Source: Garicola koreensis
Lineage (GTDB): Bacteria; Actinomycetota; Actinomycetes; Actinomycetales; Micrococcaceae
Length of the DNA stretch: 64,000 bases
NCBI RefSeq assembly: GCF_014195445.1
Contig: NZ_JACIBT010000002.1
Coordinates: 157,267-221,266, forward strand
Direction of reading: 5' to 3'
Position 1 is the first letter of the stretch. Each line of letters begins with the position of its first letter. Below the pieces are notes generated by a model. It was not told the origin of the DNA, ran no database searches, and was given only the letters and a program-made list of their open reading frames with translations. Both the position numbers and the translations under genes were made by a program. Of the stretch, positions 29,710 to 37,853 are shown piece after piece.

Positions 29710-31077
29710 CTAACCCAGCAGCAGCGACCACTGCCAGCCGCCCAGAAAATAACCGCCGGTCAGCACCGCAGCGATGATTGCCGCAGCGAGCACCAGCAGC
29801 CAGCCCGGCACCCGCGGCCTATCCGAAGGGCTCAGCTGCGCCGGCCGCTCCAAGCCTGCGCCGATGAGCATGTGCCCGGTCTGCGGCTTGTCGAAGTAGC
29901 TGATGTGCTCCTGCCACCAGGGGTGCTGCGGATGCGCGGGCACATAGTGCACCGCAGTCGTGGCGCTGTGGGGATCGGAATGCACCGCCGCACTGCCGAA
30001 GGAGACCGGGTCCAGGATGGACTGCACATACCAGCTGGGCCCCGGCGGCAGGTTCCCGGCATCCCGCGGAGGTCGGGCCACCAGGCGGGCGAAGATCATG
30101 CCCGCGGCCACAAAGGCCACGATCGAGGCTCCCAGGCCCAGCGCCAGGGCCGCCGAAAGCAGGGCCTGACTCACCTGCTGATCGACAACCAGCTGCCAGG
30201 CCAGGATGACGTCGGCAAAGAGCCGGTTGAGAACCGGGTGCACAAAGACCGGCCATGCCAGCAGGTAGGGCCAGAGCACCCACGGCAGCCACCGGCTGCG
30301 TGCCAGGGCTCGCACAGTGTTCAGCTGGTTCTCGCCCGAACCGATCCAGACGAAACGAAGCGACTCGGCGTCGTTGGGCTCGTCGTCGGCGGTTTCCCGC
30401 GCTAGGCGCAGCCCCACTCGACGGGTCAGCTCCGCGCCCTGGGAGTGACCCAGCAGCACCACCCGGTCAGCGTTCTTCAAGGCCCCGCGAGCCACACGCT
30501 GCAGCGCCGGCAGCACCACCTGATCCAGCTCTTTGGACCGGTAGAGCCAGGCGTCGCCGATGACGTCGACGATGATCATCCGCACCCGGTGCCTCCAGGC
30601 AGGTATCAACGACACCACCACCAGCAGTGCGGGCAGCACCACGATCGCCGCCGGGGCCAGCACCAGGAACAGCAGTGCGGGCAGGATCGCTACGGCCCAC
30701 GCGGCCCAGGTTCTCGACGTTGCCTCCGAGGCACGGTCACCGAACCACAGCCAGGCGGTGTTCAGCAGCACCAGAGGTGCGATGCGCAGCGCCCACAGCA
30801 GCACCGTCCAAAAACCCGGTGGGCTCAGCGCCCGGTCCCACCGCCCGTCGTAGAACTCGGCGATGAACGGCTCGCGCCCGGGCGTCTGCACCACTGCCCG
30901 GCGCACCACCGCCCGGCGCACCGGATGCGGGGCGGTCCCCGGATTCGGCGCACGCTCGATCACGCTGCCGCCCAGACTCTGGGCCCCGCGCCTGAGGCAG
31001 CAGAACGCCTGGTCGACAAGCGCGGCGGTCTCGTGGACTCCGGCTCCCGGGACACACACATACGCCGTGGTCTTCAC
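29710..31077 (-). CDS. Polytopic membrane protein with serine-hydrolase motif
   Basis: I choose GTG 31077 (VKTTAYVCVPGAG), where the protein-like sequence begins; the frame upstream to 31218 is Arg-rich and unlike the rest. The 455-residue product has membrane helices near residues 85-110, 120-165, 270-300 and 305-345, and one near the C-terminus (WLLVLAAAIIAAVLTGGYFLGG). Between them lies an alpha/beta-hydrolase-like segment: GDAWLYRSKELDQVV and DRVVLLGHSQGAELTRRVG, with GHSQG as the nucleophile elbow. It may be a membrane lipase or esterase, but no close family is recognised. A 15-bp in-frame duplication encodes RRAVVRRAVV. Confidence 0.65.
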   Translation of the reverse strand: MKTTAYVCVPGAGVHETAALVDQAFCCLRRGAQSLGGSVIERAPNPGTAPHPVRRAVVRRAVVQTPGREPFIAEFYDGRWDRALSPPGFWTVLLWALRIAPLVLLNTAWLWFGDRASEATSRTWAAWAVAILPALLFLVLAPAAIVVLPALLVVVSLIPAWRHRVRMIIVDVIGDAWLYRSKELDQVVLPALQRVARGALKNADRVVLLGHSQGAELTRRVGLRLARETADDEPNDAESLRFVWIGSGENQLNTVRALARSRWLPWVLWPYLLAWPVFVHPVLNRLFADVILAWQLVVDQQVSQALLSAALALGLGASIVAFVAAGMIFARLVARPPRDAGNLPPGPSWYVQSILDPVSFGSAAVHSDPHSATTAVHYVPAHPQHPWWQEHISYFDKPQTGHMLIGAGLERPAQLSPSDRPRVPGWLLVLAAAIIAAVLTGGYFLGGWQWSLLLG

Positions 31078-31203
31078 ACCACCGACTCTAAGCGCTCCGG
31101 CGAGCCGCCCCGCGTGATGAAACGCGCGGTGCCGGGCCGACCGCTGCGGGCTGCGGTTCGCAAAGTCACCCTCCCATCGGCCCCCGGGCACCGCTGCCCT
31201 CCT

Positions 31204-31277
31204 CGTTCGGTCACGCACCCTGACCGCAGTTTGCCCGGATTTCAGCCAAGTATGCGGTTGTAGTGCGTGACCGAACG
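31204..31277. repeat. Long palindromic element with nested stems
   Basis: CGTTCGGTCACGCAC (31204-31218) is exactly complementary to GTGCGTGACCGAACG (31263-31277). Inside, ACCGCA (31223-31228) pairs with TGCGGT (31253-31258), separated from the outer stem by symmetrical 4-base internal loops. It lies in the 229-base gap between two minus-strand genes. It has no T run and is much longer than the other hairpins here. Confidence 0.85.
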
Positions 31278-31306
31278 GGGGCAGGCGAGTGGGGCTGGCG
31301 GGTGGG

Positions 31307-31756
31307 TCAGGCGGGATCGGCCGAGCGCTGCATGTCGATCGCCTGCTTCATGGTCCGCCGCGCCCGCGCCCGGTCCCCGGCGACGTCGTAGGCGACCGCC
31401 AGCCGATACCAGGAGCGCCAATCCTGCGGGGCAGCCTCCGTCTGGGCGCGGAACCGTTCGAACTGCACATCAGCCTGCTCGCGGTTGGGCCGCCCACCGG
31501 GGGAGCGCTCCACCGTGTCCTCGGGCAGACCGCCCTCGGCAGCGAGGATCTTGCCCAACCGCTCGGTGCGCACCCCGAAGCTGATCGCGTGATACAGAAA
31601 CCACACCCCGATGGCGACCAGCAGCAGCGTGCCCGCGCCCAAAGATTTGGCGATGAGGTCGTCGGCCCGCAGAAAGCGCACTGCGGAGCTCACCACACCG
31701 GTCATGATGATCGCCACCAGCACGATCATCAGCCACGTCCAGAACTTGTCCTTCAC
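31307..31756 (-). CDS. Small membrane protein with TPR-like tail
   Basis: A 149-residue protein with two membrane helices (FWTWLMIVLVAIIMTGVVSSAV and LGAGTLLLVAIGVWFLYHAI, residues about 5-60). A cytoplasmic tail follows, with a single TPR-like helix pair (DWRSWYRLAVAYDVAGDRARARRTMKQAIDM). It begins 40 bases after the dapB stop on the same strand, so it is probably the second gene of a dapB operon. A comparable small membrane protein follows dapB in related genera. Function is unknown. Confidence 0.75.
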   Translation of the reverse strand: MKDKFWTWLMIVLVAIIMTGVVSSAVRFLRADDLIAKSLGAGTLLLVAIGVWFLYHAISFGVRTERLGKILAAEGGLPEDTVERSPGGRPNREQADVQFERFRAQTEAAPQDWRSWYRLAVAYDVAGDRARARRTMKQAIDMQRSADPA

Positions 31757-31796
31757 CCGTCGTCCCTCACCACGTGTCCTTCATCGTCGGCCGTCC

Positions 31797-32570
31797 CTAC
31801 AGTCCAAGGTCCAGGTAGCCGTCCAGCCCGTGGGTCAGCCCCGGCCGGGCGGCCACTGTGCGCAGCCCCAGCAGCACCCCGGGCATGAAGCTGGCCCGGT
31901 CGAAGGAGTCGTGACGGATGCTCAGCTGCTCACCGGTCGAACCCAGCAGCACCTCCTGGTGGGCGACAAGCCCGCGCAGCCGCACCGAATGCACGTGGAT
32001 GTCCTCCACAGTGGCACCGCGGGCGCCGTCGAGCTGCTTCTGGGTGGCATCGGGGGAGGGGCCGACGCCGGCTGCCCGCCGGGAGGCCGCCATCAGCTCT
32101 GCGGTGCGCACCGCGGTGCCGGAGGGCGCGTCGACCTTCTTGGGGTGATGCAGCTCGATGACCTCGGCAGACTCGAAGTACTGAGCGGCCTTGGCCGCAA
32201 ACGCACTGGCCAGCACCGCCCCCAGGGCGAAGTTCGGCGCGATCAGCACACCCACCTCGCTGTGGGCTGCGAGCTTCTGCTCCAGGGCGGTGAGGCGTTC
32301 GGAGTCCCAGCCGGTGGTGCCGACCACGGCGTGAATGCCGTGCTCGACGGCGAAGCGCACGTTCTCCTCGGTGGCGTCGGGGACCGTGAGGTCCACCATG
32401 TGGGTGGCCCCGGTCTCGATGAGCTGCTGCAGCGAATCGCCGCTGCCCACCGCGGCCACCAGCTGCATGCCCGCCGCCTGCTGCACGGCGGTGACCGCCT
32501 CGGACCCCATGCGCCCGGAGGCGCCCAGCACCGCAACCCGCAGTGCGTCGTCGTCATCATGTTCAGCCAT
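31797..32570 (-). CDS. dapB: 4-hydroxy-tetrahydrodipicolinate reductase
   Basis: A 257-residue enzyme of lysine and diaminopimelate synthesis that reduces the DapA product with NAD(P)H. I choose ATG 32570 (MAEHDDDDALRVAVLGASGRMG); the open frame extends upstream without homology. GASGRMG is the dinucleotide-binding loop, VGTTGW and APNFALGAVL follow, and ELHHPKKVDAPSGTA holds the catalytic His and Lys. TAGGCT seven bases upstream indicates a leaderless mRNA. It is divergent from galE and upstream of the small membrane protein gene. Confidence 0.95.
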   Translation of the reverse strand: MAEHDDDDALRVAVLGASGRMGSEAVTAVQQAAGMQLVAAVGSGDSLQQLIETGATHMVDLTVPDATEENVRFAVEHGIHAVVGTTGWDSERLTALEQKLAAHSEVGVLIAPNFALGAVLASAFAAKAAQYFESAEVIELHHPKKVDAPSGTAVRTAELMAASRRAAGVGPSPDATQKQLDGARGATVEDIHVHSVRLRGLVAHQEVLLGSTGEQLSIRHDSFDRASFMPGVLLGLRTVAARPGLTHGLDGYLDLGL

Positions 32571-32577
32571 GGCCCCC

Positions 32578-32583
32578 AGCCTA
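32578..32583 (-). promoter_or_regulatory. -10 hexamer, leaderless dapB
   Basis: TAGGCT on the minus strand, 7 bases before the ATG at 32570. Confidence 0.55.
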
Positions 32584-32625
32584 CCCGCGCCCCGCATCTG
32601 GGTTTTCAGCCCCCGGCGGTGCCGA

Positions 32626-32631
32626 TAGGGT
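32626..32631 (+). promoter_or_regulatory. -10 hexamer of galE
   Basis: TAGGGT, followed by a leader of about 25 bases with GGAGGAG before the ATG at 32663. Here the transcript has a normal ribosome site, unlike divergent dapB. Confidence 0.5.
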
Positions 32632-32662
32632 GATGTGAGCAACGCATGCGGGAGGAGAGCAC

Positions 32663-33613
32663 ATGAAGCTGCTGGTCACCGGAGGAGCCGGATACATCGG
32701 GTCGGTGGTCACCGAACAGCTGCTGGGCGCCGGGCACCAGGTGGAGGTCCTCGACGACCTCTCCACCGGCCACCGCGACGCCGTCCTGGAGGGCGCCGCC
32801 TGGCACCACGGGTCCATCACCGAAGCTGGCGAGATTCTTGACGAAAGCTTCGACGCCGTCATCCACCTGGCCGCCAGATCCTTGGTGGGGGAGTCGGTGG
32901 CGCATCCGGAGCGGTACTGGCACGGCAATATCGTGGCGACCCTGGCGCTGCTCGACGCGATGCGCGACGCCGGGGTGAAGCGGATGGTGTTCTCCTCCAC
33001 CGCCGCAGTCTACGGCGACGCCGAGGCGGCCCAGATCACCGAAGACCTCCCCACTGCCCCCACCAACCCCTACGGGGCCTCCAAGCTGGCGATCGACCAT
33101 ATGCTAAGCGCCGAGGCCACCGCCCACGGCCTGGCAGCGGTCAGTCTGCGCTACTTCAACGTCGCCGGGGCCTCCGGCAGCCTGCGCGAACGCCACGACC
33201 CGGAGACGCACCTGATCCCCAATGTGCTCAAAGCCGCCCGCGACGACGCACCGCACGCCACCATCTTCGGCACCGACTACCCCACTGAGGACGGCACCGC
33301 GGTCCGCGACTACATCCACGTGAGGGACCTGGCCGAAGCGCACCTGGCCGCGCTGGACTACGCCGAACTCAGCCGGCACGCGATCTTCAACCTCGGCACC
33401 GGCACCGGCACATCCGTGCGGGAGGTCATCGATGCCGTCCGCGAGGTGACCGGGGTGAACATTGAGGCCGTGGAGCAGGATCGACGCTCCGGGGACCCGG
33501 CAGTGCTGGTGGCCTCCGGCGCCCGGGCCGCGGCCGAACTGGGGTGGAGACCGACCCGCGATGTGCGCCAGATGGTCGCCGATGCCTGGACGGCCGGCGC
33601 AGAGCACCGCTGA
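32663..33613 (+). CDS. galE: UDP-glucose 4-epimerase
   Basis: A 316-residue extended short-chain dehydrogenase that interconverts UDP-glucose and UDP-galactose. VTGGAGYIGSVV (residues 4-15) binds NAD; VIHLAARSLVGESV and VFSSTAAVYGD carry the catalytic Ser/Thr region, and NPYGASKLAIDHML the YxxxK pair. YFNVAGASG and RDYIHVRDLAEAHLAAL are typical of GalE. The product could supply galactose for the wall polymer made by the 10-26 kb locus. A GGAGGAG ribosome site precedes the ATG. A 16-bp tandem repeat begins over the stop codon. Confidence 0.92.
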   Translation: MKLLVTGGAGYIGSVVTEQLLGAGHQVEVLDDLSTGHRDAVLEGAAWHHGSITEAGEILDESFDAVIHLAARSLVGESVAHPERYWHGNIVATLALLDAMRDAGVKRMVFSSTAAVYGDAEAAQITEDLPTAPTNPYGASKLAIDHMLSAEATAHGLAAVSLRYFNVAGASGSLRERHDPETHLIPNVLKAARDDAPHATIFGTDYPTEDGTAVRDYIHVRDLAEAHLAALDYAELSRHAIFNLGTGTGTSVREVIDAVREVTGVNIEAVEQDRRSGDPAVLVASGARAAAELGWRPTRDVRQMVADAWTAGAEHR

Positions 33614-33650
33614 GGCCGAGAACCGCTGAGGCCGAGAACGGCTGAGGCGG
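33607..33650 (+). repeat. 16-bp tandem repeat over the galE stop codon
   Basis: CCGCTGAGGCCGAGAA occurs twice (33607-33622, 33623-33638), followed by a partial CGGCTGAGGCGG. The three TGA triplets (33611, 33627, 33643) lie in all three frames; the first is the galE stop. Confidence 0.8.
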
Positions 33651-33684
33651 CGGGGCTGCCCAGGGCTGCTGTCAGGGGCTGCTT

Positions 33685-34938
33685 TTAGGGACGCCGCCCG
33701 GCAAGGGAGATCCCGGCTGCGTGGGTCATCGCCTCCAAGGGCCCACGACGACGCAGCAGCACCTTCACCAGCCCCAGCAGCAGGGCCGCGCCGATCAGCC
33801 ACAGGGTCATCGCCTCCGCGCTGAGCTGCAGGAACACCTCCGGCATCGGCACCCAGGGCTGACCATCCGGGGTCTGACCGCGCCAGAGGGCGAGCACCAC
33901 CAGGTGGCCCACATAGAGGCTCAGCGGCATCGCCCCGGCCCCGACCAGCGGTGCCAGCAGCCACTTCAGCCGCGCGGCCAGCAGGCAGAGCCCCACTACG
34001 GCCACGGCCACCCCGATGGTGTGCACCAGGTCCACCGTCGAACCCTGGTGCGGGGTGCCCATCAGGAACCAGCCCGGCTCGGTCACCAGCGGCAGATAGT
34101 GGGTGCCGGTCAGCAGTTCCCCGCGCACTGCGGCAGGCTCCCACCCGGAGACCTGAATCATCTGGGCCTCCACGTCTGAGTGCTGCAGCATCATGCGCCC
34201 GGCGACCCAACTGGCAGCAGCCGCGGCCGCTCCGCCCACCAGCAGCCACACCGCGGTGCTCACCCGGCGCAGGTCCATCCGGCCGATCGCCATGCCGGTG
34301 AACAGGTAGGCCGGCCACAGCAGCAGCGGATAGTAGCCGGTGACTGCCAGATCCAGCCCCAGCAGCTGGGGCTGGGCCAGGTCCATCAACGACGGCGAGT
34401 GCCACAGTCGGTCGGGCTGACCGGCCGCCGAGGCGCCGGCCTGCTGTGGGCGCAGGGCATTCTGCGCCATCCAGTAGAGCACCGGTGCGACTGCCACCCA
34501 CGCGACCGCCAGCGACGCCAGGGCACGGGCGCCCAGCCGCAGGAACGGCAGCGCCAAGAGGAACAGCACCCCGTAGTGCACCAGGATGATCGCCACCCCG
34601 GTGGGCAGCATCGCGATCACCAGCCCCACCGCGATGATGATCAGCGCCCGGGCTGCAATCACCTTGCGTTCCCAGGAGATCTGGGCAGTGGGCCGCTCAG
34701 GTTTGCGGCCTCCGCTGAGCAGCGCCAGTCCCACACCGGCCAGCACCGCGAACAGCGCGGCAGACCGGCCGGCCAGCAGCTGTCCGGACCACGTGGGATC
34801 CCCGGTCAGCGGCTCGGTGTTGGGCAGCACATGCACCACCATCATGCCCAGCAGCGCGAGGCCGCGGGCGGCGTCGACCCCCCAGAGGCGTCCGCCACGG
34901 GAAGCGGATCGGGCTGAAGTGTAGGGCCGAGAACTCAC
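33685..34938 (-). CDS. DUF418/HGSNAT-like multipass membrane protein
   Basis: A 417-residue integral membrane protein with about ten hydrophobic helices. The first helix region, RLWGVDAARGLALLGMMVVHVLPN, matches the R-(x)-D-x-x-R-G-(x)-A-L-x-G start shared by the heparan-alpha-glucosaminide acetyltransferase-like and DUF418 families. LAGRSAALFAVLAGVGLALLSGG and GAMPLSLYVGHLVVL (with the conserved Y..H) follow. Family members are thought to acylate extracytoplasmic substrates such as wall sugars, but this one has no assigned substrate. It is convergent with galE and divergent from dapA, with only 19 bases between starts on that side. Confidence 0.8.
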   Translation of the reverse strand: MSSRPYTSARSASRGGRLWGVDAARGLALLGMMVVHVLPNTEPLTGDPTWSGQLLAGRSAALFAVLAGVGLALLSGGRKPERPTAQISWERKVIAARALIIIAVGLVIAMLPTGVAIILVHYGVLFLLALPFLRLGARALASLAVAWVAVAPVLYWMAQNALRPQQAGASAAGQPDRLWHSPSLMDLAQPQLLGLDLAVTGYYPLLLWPAYLFTGMAIGRMDLRRVSTAVWLLVGGAAAAAASWVAGRMMLQHSDVEAQMIQVSGWEPAAVRGELLTGTHYLPLVTEPGWFLMGTPHQGSTVDLVHTIGVAVAVVGLCLLAARLKWLLAPLVGAGAMPLSLYVGHLVVLALWRGQTPDGQPWVPMPEVFLQLSAEAMTLWLIGAALLLGLVKVLLRRRGPLEAMTHAAGISLAGRRP

Positions 34939-34944
34939 AAACGG

Positions 34945-34950
34945 TAGGCT
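34945..34950 (+). promoter_or_regulatory. -10 hexamer, leaderless dapA
   Basis: TAGGCT, 7 bases before the ATG at 34958. Confidence 0.55.
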
Positions 34951-34957
34951 AGCCTCT

Positions 34958-35920
34958 ATGGCAAGCCAGAACGAGATCGCCCGCGAATTTGATCCCTACC
35001 TCGCGCAGGGCCAGGTCCAGCACCCGGATCAGACCGATCCGCACTTCGGCCATCTCATCACCGCCATAGTCACCCCCTTTACCAAGGACGACCGGATCGA
35101 CTTCAAGGCCTTCGAAGCGCTGGCGGCAAAACTCGTCGATGAGGGCAACGACTCCCTCGTCGTCTCCGGGACTACCGGGGAGACCTCCACCTTGGAGGAC
35201 TACGAGAAGGCCGACCTGGTGCGCGCCGCCAAGTCCGCCGTCGGCGATCGGGCCAAGATCATCGCCGGCACCTCCACCAACCACACCAGCCACGATCTGG
35301 AGATGGCCGCTCGGGCCGAGCGCGCCGGAGCCGACGGGCAGCTGGTGGTCACCCCCTACTACAACAAGCCCAGCCAGGACGGGGTCCGTGCACACATCAC
35401 CGCCGTCGCCGACGCCGCCGACCTGCCGCTGATGATCTATGACATCCCCGGCCGCACCGGCATCCCCATTGCCACCGAGACCCTGCTGCGGCTCGCCGAG
35501 CACCCGCGGATCATGAGCCTGAAGGACGCCAAGAACGACATCACCGCCACCACCGAGGTGCTCACCAAGACGGAGCTGGAGGTCTACTCCGGTGACGACC
35601 AGAACGTGCTGGCGTGGATGGCCATGGGCGCTGCCGGCGTCGTCTCGGTGACCTCCCACGTGGCCGCGCCCACCTTCCGCCGGATGGTCGACGCGGTGCT
35701 GAACTACGACCTCAAAGAGGCCCGCATCGCCCACGGTGAGCTCGGTCCGGTCATCCGTGCCCTGATGACTCGGGTCCAGGGTGCCGTGTCCTCCAAGCTG
35801 GTGCTGAACTGGATGGACTTCGCCATCAACACAGACGTTCGCCTGCCGCTGGTGCAGGCCAATGAGGACGAGCAGAAGCTCGTCCTCGCCGACCTGCGAG
35901 AGGCAGGTTGGAACCTCTAG
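34958..35920 (+). CDS. dapA: 4-hydroxy-tetrahydrodipicolinate synthase
   Basis: A 320-residue TIM-barrel lyase condensing pyruvate with aspartate semialdehyde, the first committed step to diaminopimelate and lysine. GTTGETSTL is the substrate loop, VVTPYYNKPSQDG holds the catalytic Tyr (near residue 134), YDIPGRTGI follows, and the Schiff-base Lys lies in MSLKDAKND (near 188). A 30-residue N-terminal extension precedes the barrel. The mRNA appears leaderless. The RNase J gene follows within 20 bases, an arrangement common in actinobacteria. Confidence 0.95.
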   Translation: MASQNEIAREFDPYLAQGQVQHPDQTDPHFGHLITAIVTPFTKDDRIDFKAFEALAAKLVDEGNDSLVVSGTTGETSTLEDYEKADLVRAAKSAVGDRAKIIAGTSTNHTSHDLEMAARAERAGADGQLVVTPYYNKPSQDGVRAHITAVADAADLPLMIYDIPGRTGIPIATETLLRLAEHPRIMSLKDAKNDITATTEVLTKTELEVYSGDDQNVLAWMAMGAAGVVSVTSHVAAPTFRRMVDAVLNYDLKEARIAHGELGPVIRALMTRVQGAVSSKLVLNWMDFAINTDVRLPLVQANEDEQKLVLADLREAGWNL

Positions 35921-35937
35921 AAAGGAACTACACCCAC

Positions 35938-37620
35938 GTGTCACCAGAAATGCTCGCCACCCCCGCGCGACTCAAGGACGGCACCCTCCGAGTGGTGCCG
36001 CTGGGCGGCCTCGGGGAGGTCGGGCGCAACATGACCGTCTTCGAGATCAACGGCAAACTGCTGATCGTCGACTGCGGCGTGCTCTTCCCCGAGGAGGAGC
36101 AGCCCGGCGTCGACCTGATTCTGCCTGACTTCAGCTACATCGAAGACCGGCTCGACGACGTCGTCGGGGTGGTGCTCACCCACGGCCACGAGGACCACAT
36201 CGGTGCTGTGCCCTACCTGCTGCGCCGGAAGAACGACATTCCGATCATCGGTTCGAAGCTGACCCTGGCGCTGGTTGAGGCCAAGCTGGCCGAACACCGG
36301 ATCAAGCCCTACACGCTGACCGTCAGCGAGGGCGAGGTGGAGAACTTCGGGCCCTTCGAATGCGAGTTCGTCGCGGTGAACCACTCCATCCCCGACTCGC
36401 TGGCCGTGTTCATCCGCACCGCGGCCGGCACCGTGCTGCACACCGGGGACTTCAAGATGGACCAGCTGCCCATGGACGGGCGGATCACCGACCTGCGGCA
36501 CTTCGCCCGGCTCGGTGAGGAGGGCGTGGACCTCTACCTCTCCGACTCCACCAACGCGCACGTGCCCGGGTTCACCACCCCGGAGAAGGAGATCGGCCCG
36601 GTCATCGACCAGGTGATCGCCCGCGCTGAGCGCCGGGTGATTGTGGCCTCCTTCGCCAGCCACATGCATCGGGTGCAGCAGGTGCTCGACGCCGCCGCCG
36701 CCCACGGCCGCAAGGTCGCCTTCGTGGGCCGGTCCATGGTGCGCAACATGGGCATCGCCGCGAAGCTGGGCTACCTGAGCGTGCCGGAGGGCATCCTGAT
36801 CGACATCAAGAAGGTCGACCAGCTGCCCGATCACCAAGTGGTGCTGATGTCCACCGGCTCCCAGGGCGAGCCCATGGCCGCGCTCTCCCGGATGGCCAAC
36901 GGCAGCCACCAGGTCCAGGTCGGCGACGGCGACACCATCATTCTGGCCTCCTCGCTGATCCCGGGGAATGAGAACTCGGTGTACCGGGTGATCAACGGAC
37001 TGATGAAGCTCGGCGCCGATGTGATCCATAAGGACAACGCCAAGGTCCACGTCTCCGGTCACGCCTCCGCCGGCGAGCTGCTCTACACCTACAACATCCT
37101 CAAGCCGCGCAACGCGATGCCCGTCCACGGTGAGCACCGTCACCTGATCGCCAACGGCCGGCTTGCCGAGACCACCGGCGTGCCGGCAGAGAATGTGCTG
37201 CTGTGCGAGGACGGCTCGGTGGTGGACCTGCGTGACGGCAGAGCCCGGATCAGCGGCCAGATTGAAGCCGGCTACGTGTACGTGGACGGCTCCTCGGTGG
37301 GCGAGATCACCGAATCTGAGCTGAAGGATCGCCGCACCCTGGGTGAGGAGGGTTTCATCTCCGTGGTCACCGTGGTGAACCGGCAGACCCGAAGCATCGT
37401 CTCCGGGCCCGACATCCACGCCCGCGGCATGGCCGAGGAGGACCAGGTGTTCAAGAACATCAAACCCAAGGTGGCCAAGGCGCTGACCGAAGCGCTGCAG
37501 CAGGACAAGGAGCACACCACCCACCAGCTGCAGCAGGTGGTGCGGCGGACCATCGGCTCCTGGGTCAGCCGCAAGCTGCGCCGCAAGCCGATGATCGTGC
37601 CCGTCGTCGTCGAAACCTGA
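35938..37620 (+). CDS. rnj: Ribonuclease J
   Basis: A 560-residue metallo-beta-lactamase/beta-CASP ribonuclease with 5'-exo and endonuclease activity in mRNA decay and rRNA maturation. I choose GTG 35938, with AGAAAGGA upstream starting in the dapA stop codon. The zinc motif HGHEDHIG is near residues 81-88. Other ligands lie in HTGDFKMD and SDSTNAHVPG; the beta-CASP part has FASHMHRVQQV and STGSQGEP, and HVSGHASAGEL and MPVHGEHRH complete the site. The C-terminal domain ends with the basic SRKLRRKPM tail. It is likely co-transcribed with dapA. Confidence 0.95.
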   Translation: MSPEMLATPARLKDGTLRVVPLGGLGEVGRNMTVFEINGKLLIVDCGVLFPEEEQPGVDLILPDFSYIEDRLDDVVGVVLTHGHEDHIGAVPYLLRRKNDIPIIGSKLTLALVEAKLAEHRIKPYTLTVSEGEVENFGPFECEFVAVNHSIPDSLAVFIRTAAGTVLHTGDFKMDQLPMDGRITDLRHFARLGEEGVDLYLSDSTNAHVPGFTTPEKEIGPVIDQVIARAERRVIVASFASHMHRVQQVLDAAAAHGRKVAFVGRSMVRNMGIAAKLGYLSVPEGILIDIKKVDQLPDHQVVLMSTGSQGEPMAALSRMANGSHQVQVGDGDTIILASSLIPGNENSVYRVINGLMKLGADVIHKDNAKVHVSGHASAGELLYTYNILKPRNAMPVHGEHRHLIANGRLAETTGVPAENVLLCEDGSVVDLRDGRARISGQIEAGYVYVDGSSVGEITESELKDRRTLGEEGFISVVTVVNRQTRSIVSGPDIHARGMAEEDQVFKNIKPKVAKALTEALQQDKEHTTHQLQQVVRRTIGSWVSRKLRRKPMIVPVVVET

Positions 37621-37720
37621 CCTGCCGGCGCGCAGCCCCGCCCCGCTCACGCCGGTCGGCCGCCGGCCGCCAGCAGCCGGGGGCTCGGCGTCCTGCCCCG
37701 CCCTGCCCGCGCCTGGGCCC

Positions 37721-37786
37721 AACACCGCAGGCTTTCGTCATCACCGCAGGATATTTCGCGCGGTCTTGTTGAAAGTCCGCGGTGTT
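37721..37786. repeat. Palindromic element, copy 1 (imperfect)
   Basis: Left arm 37721-37747 and right arm 37760-37786 pair at 21 of 27 positions. The 12-base loop AGGATATTTCGC (37748-37759) is identical to that of copy 2 read on the other strand. It lies between RNase J and the AbiEi/DUF559-like gene. Confidence 0.9.
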
Positions 37787-37793
37787 GGCGAGG

Positions 37794-37802
37794 TTATCCA
37801 CA
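37794..37802 (+). promoter_or_regulatory. Isolated DnaA-box match
   Basis: TTATCCACA, a perfect consensus DnaA box, 8 bases past palindrome copy 1. No cluster surrounds it, so it is not an origin. Confidence 0.3.
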
Positions 37803-37853
37803 GATTCGGCAACCCCCCTACCATGCCCACTCAGCGCCGGAAACACTGGTGGT

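Noticed and set aside
35941..37725. A 594-codon minus-strand open frame opposite RNase J
   Set aside because: It mirrors a fully conserved enzyme gene and has no recognisable motif.
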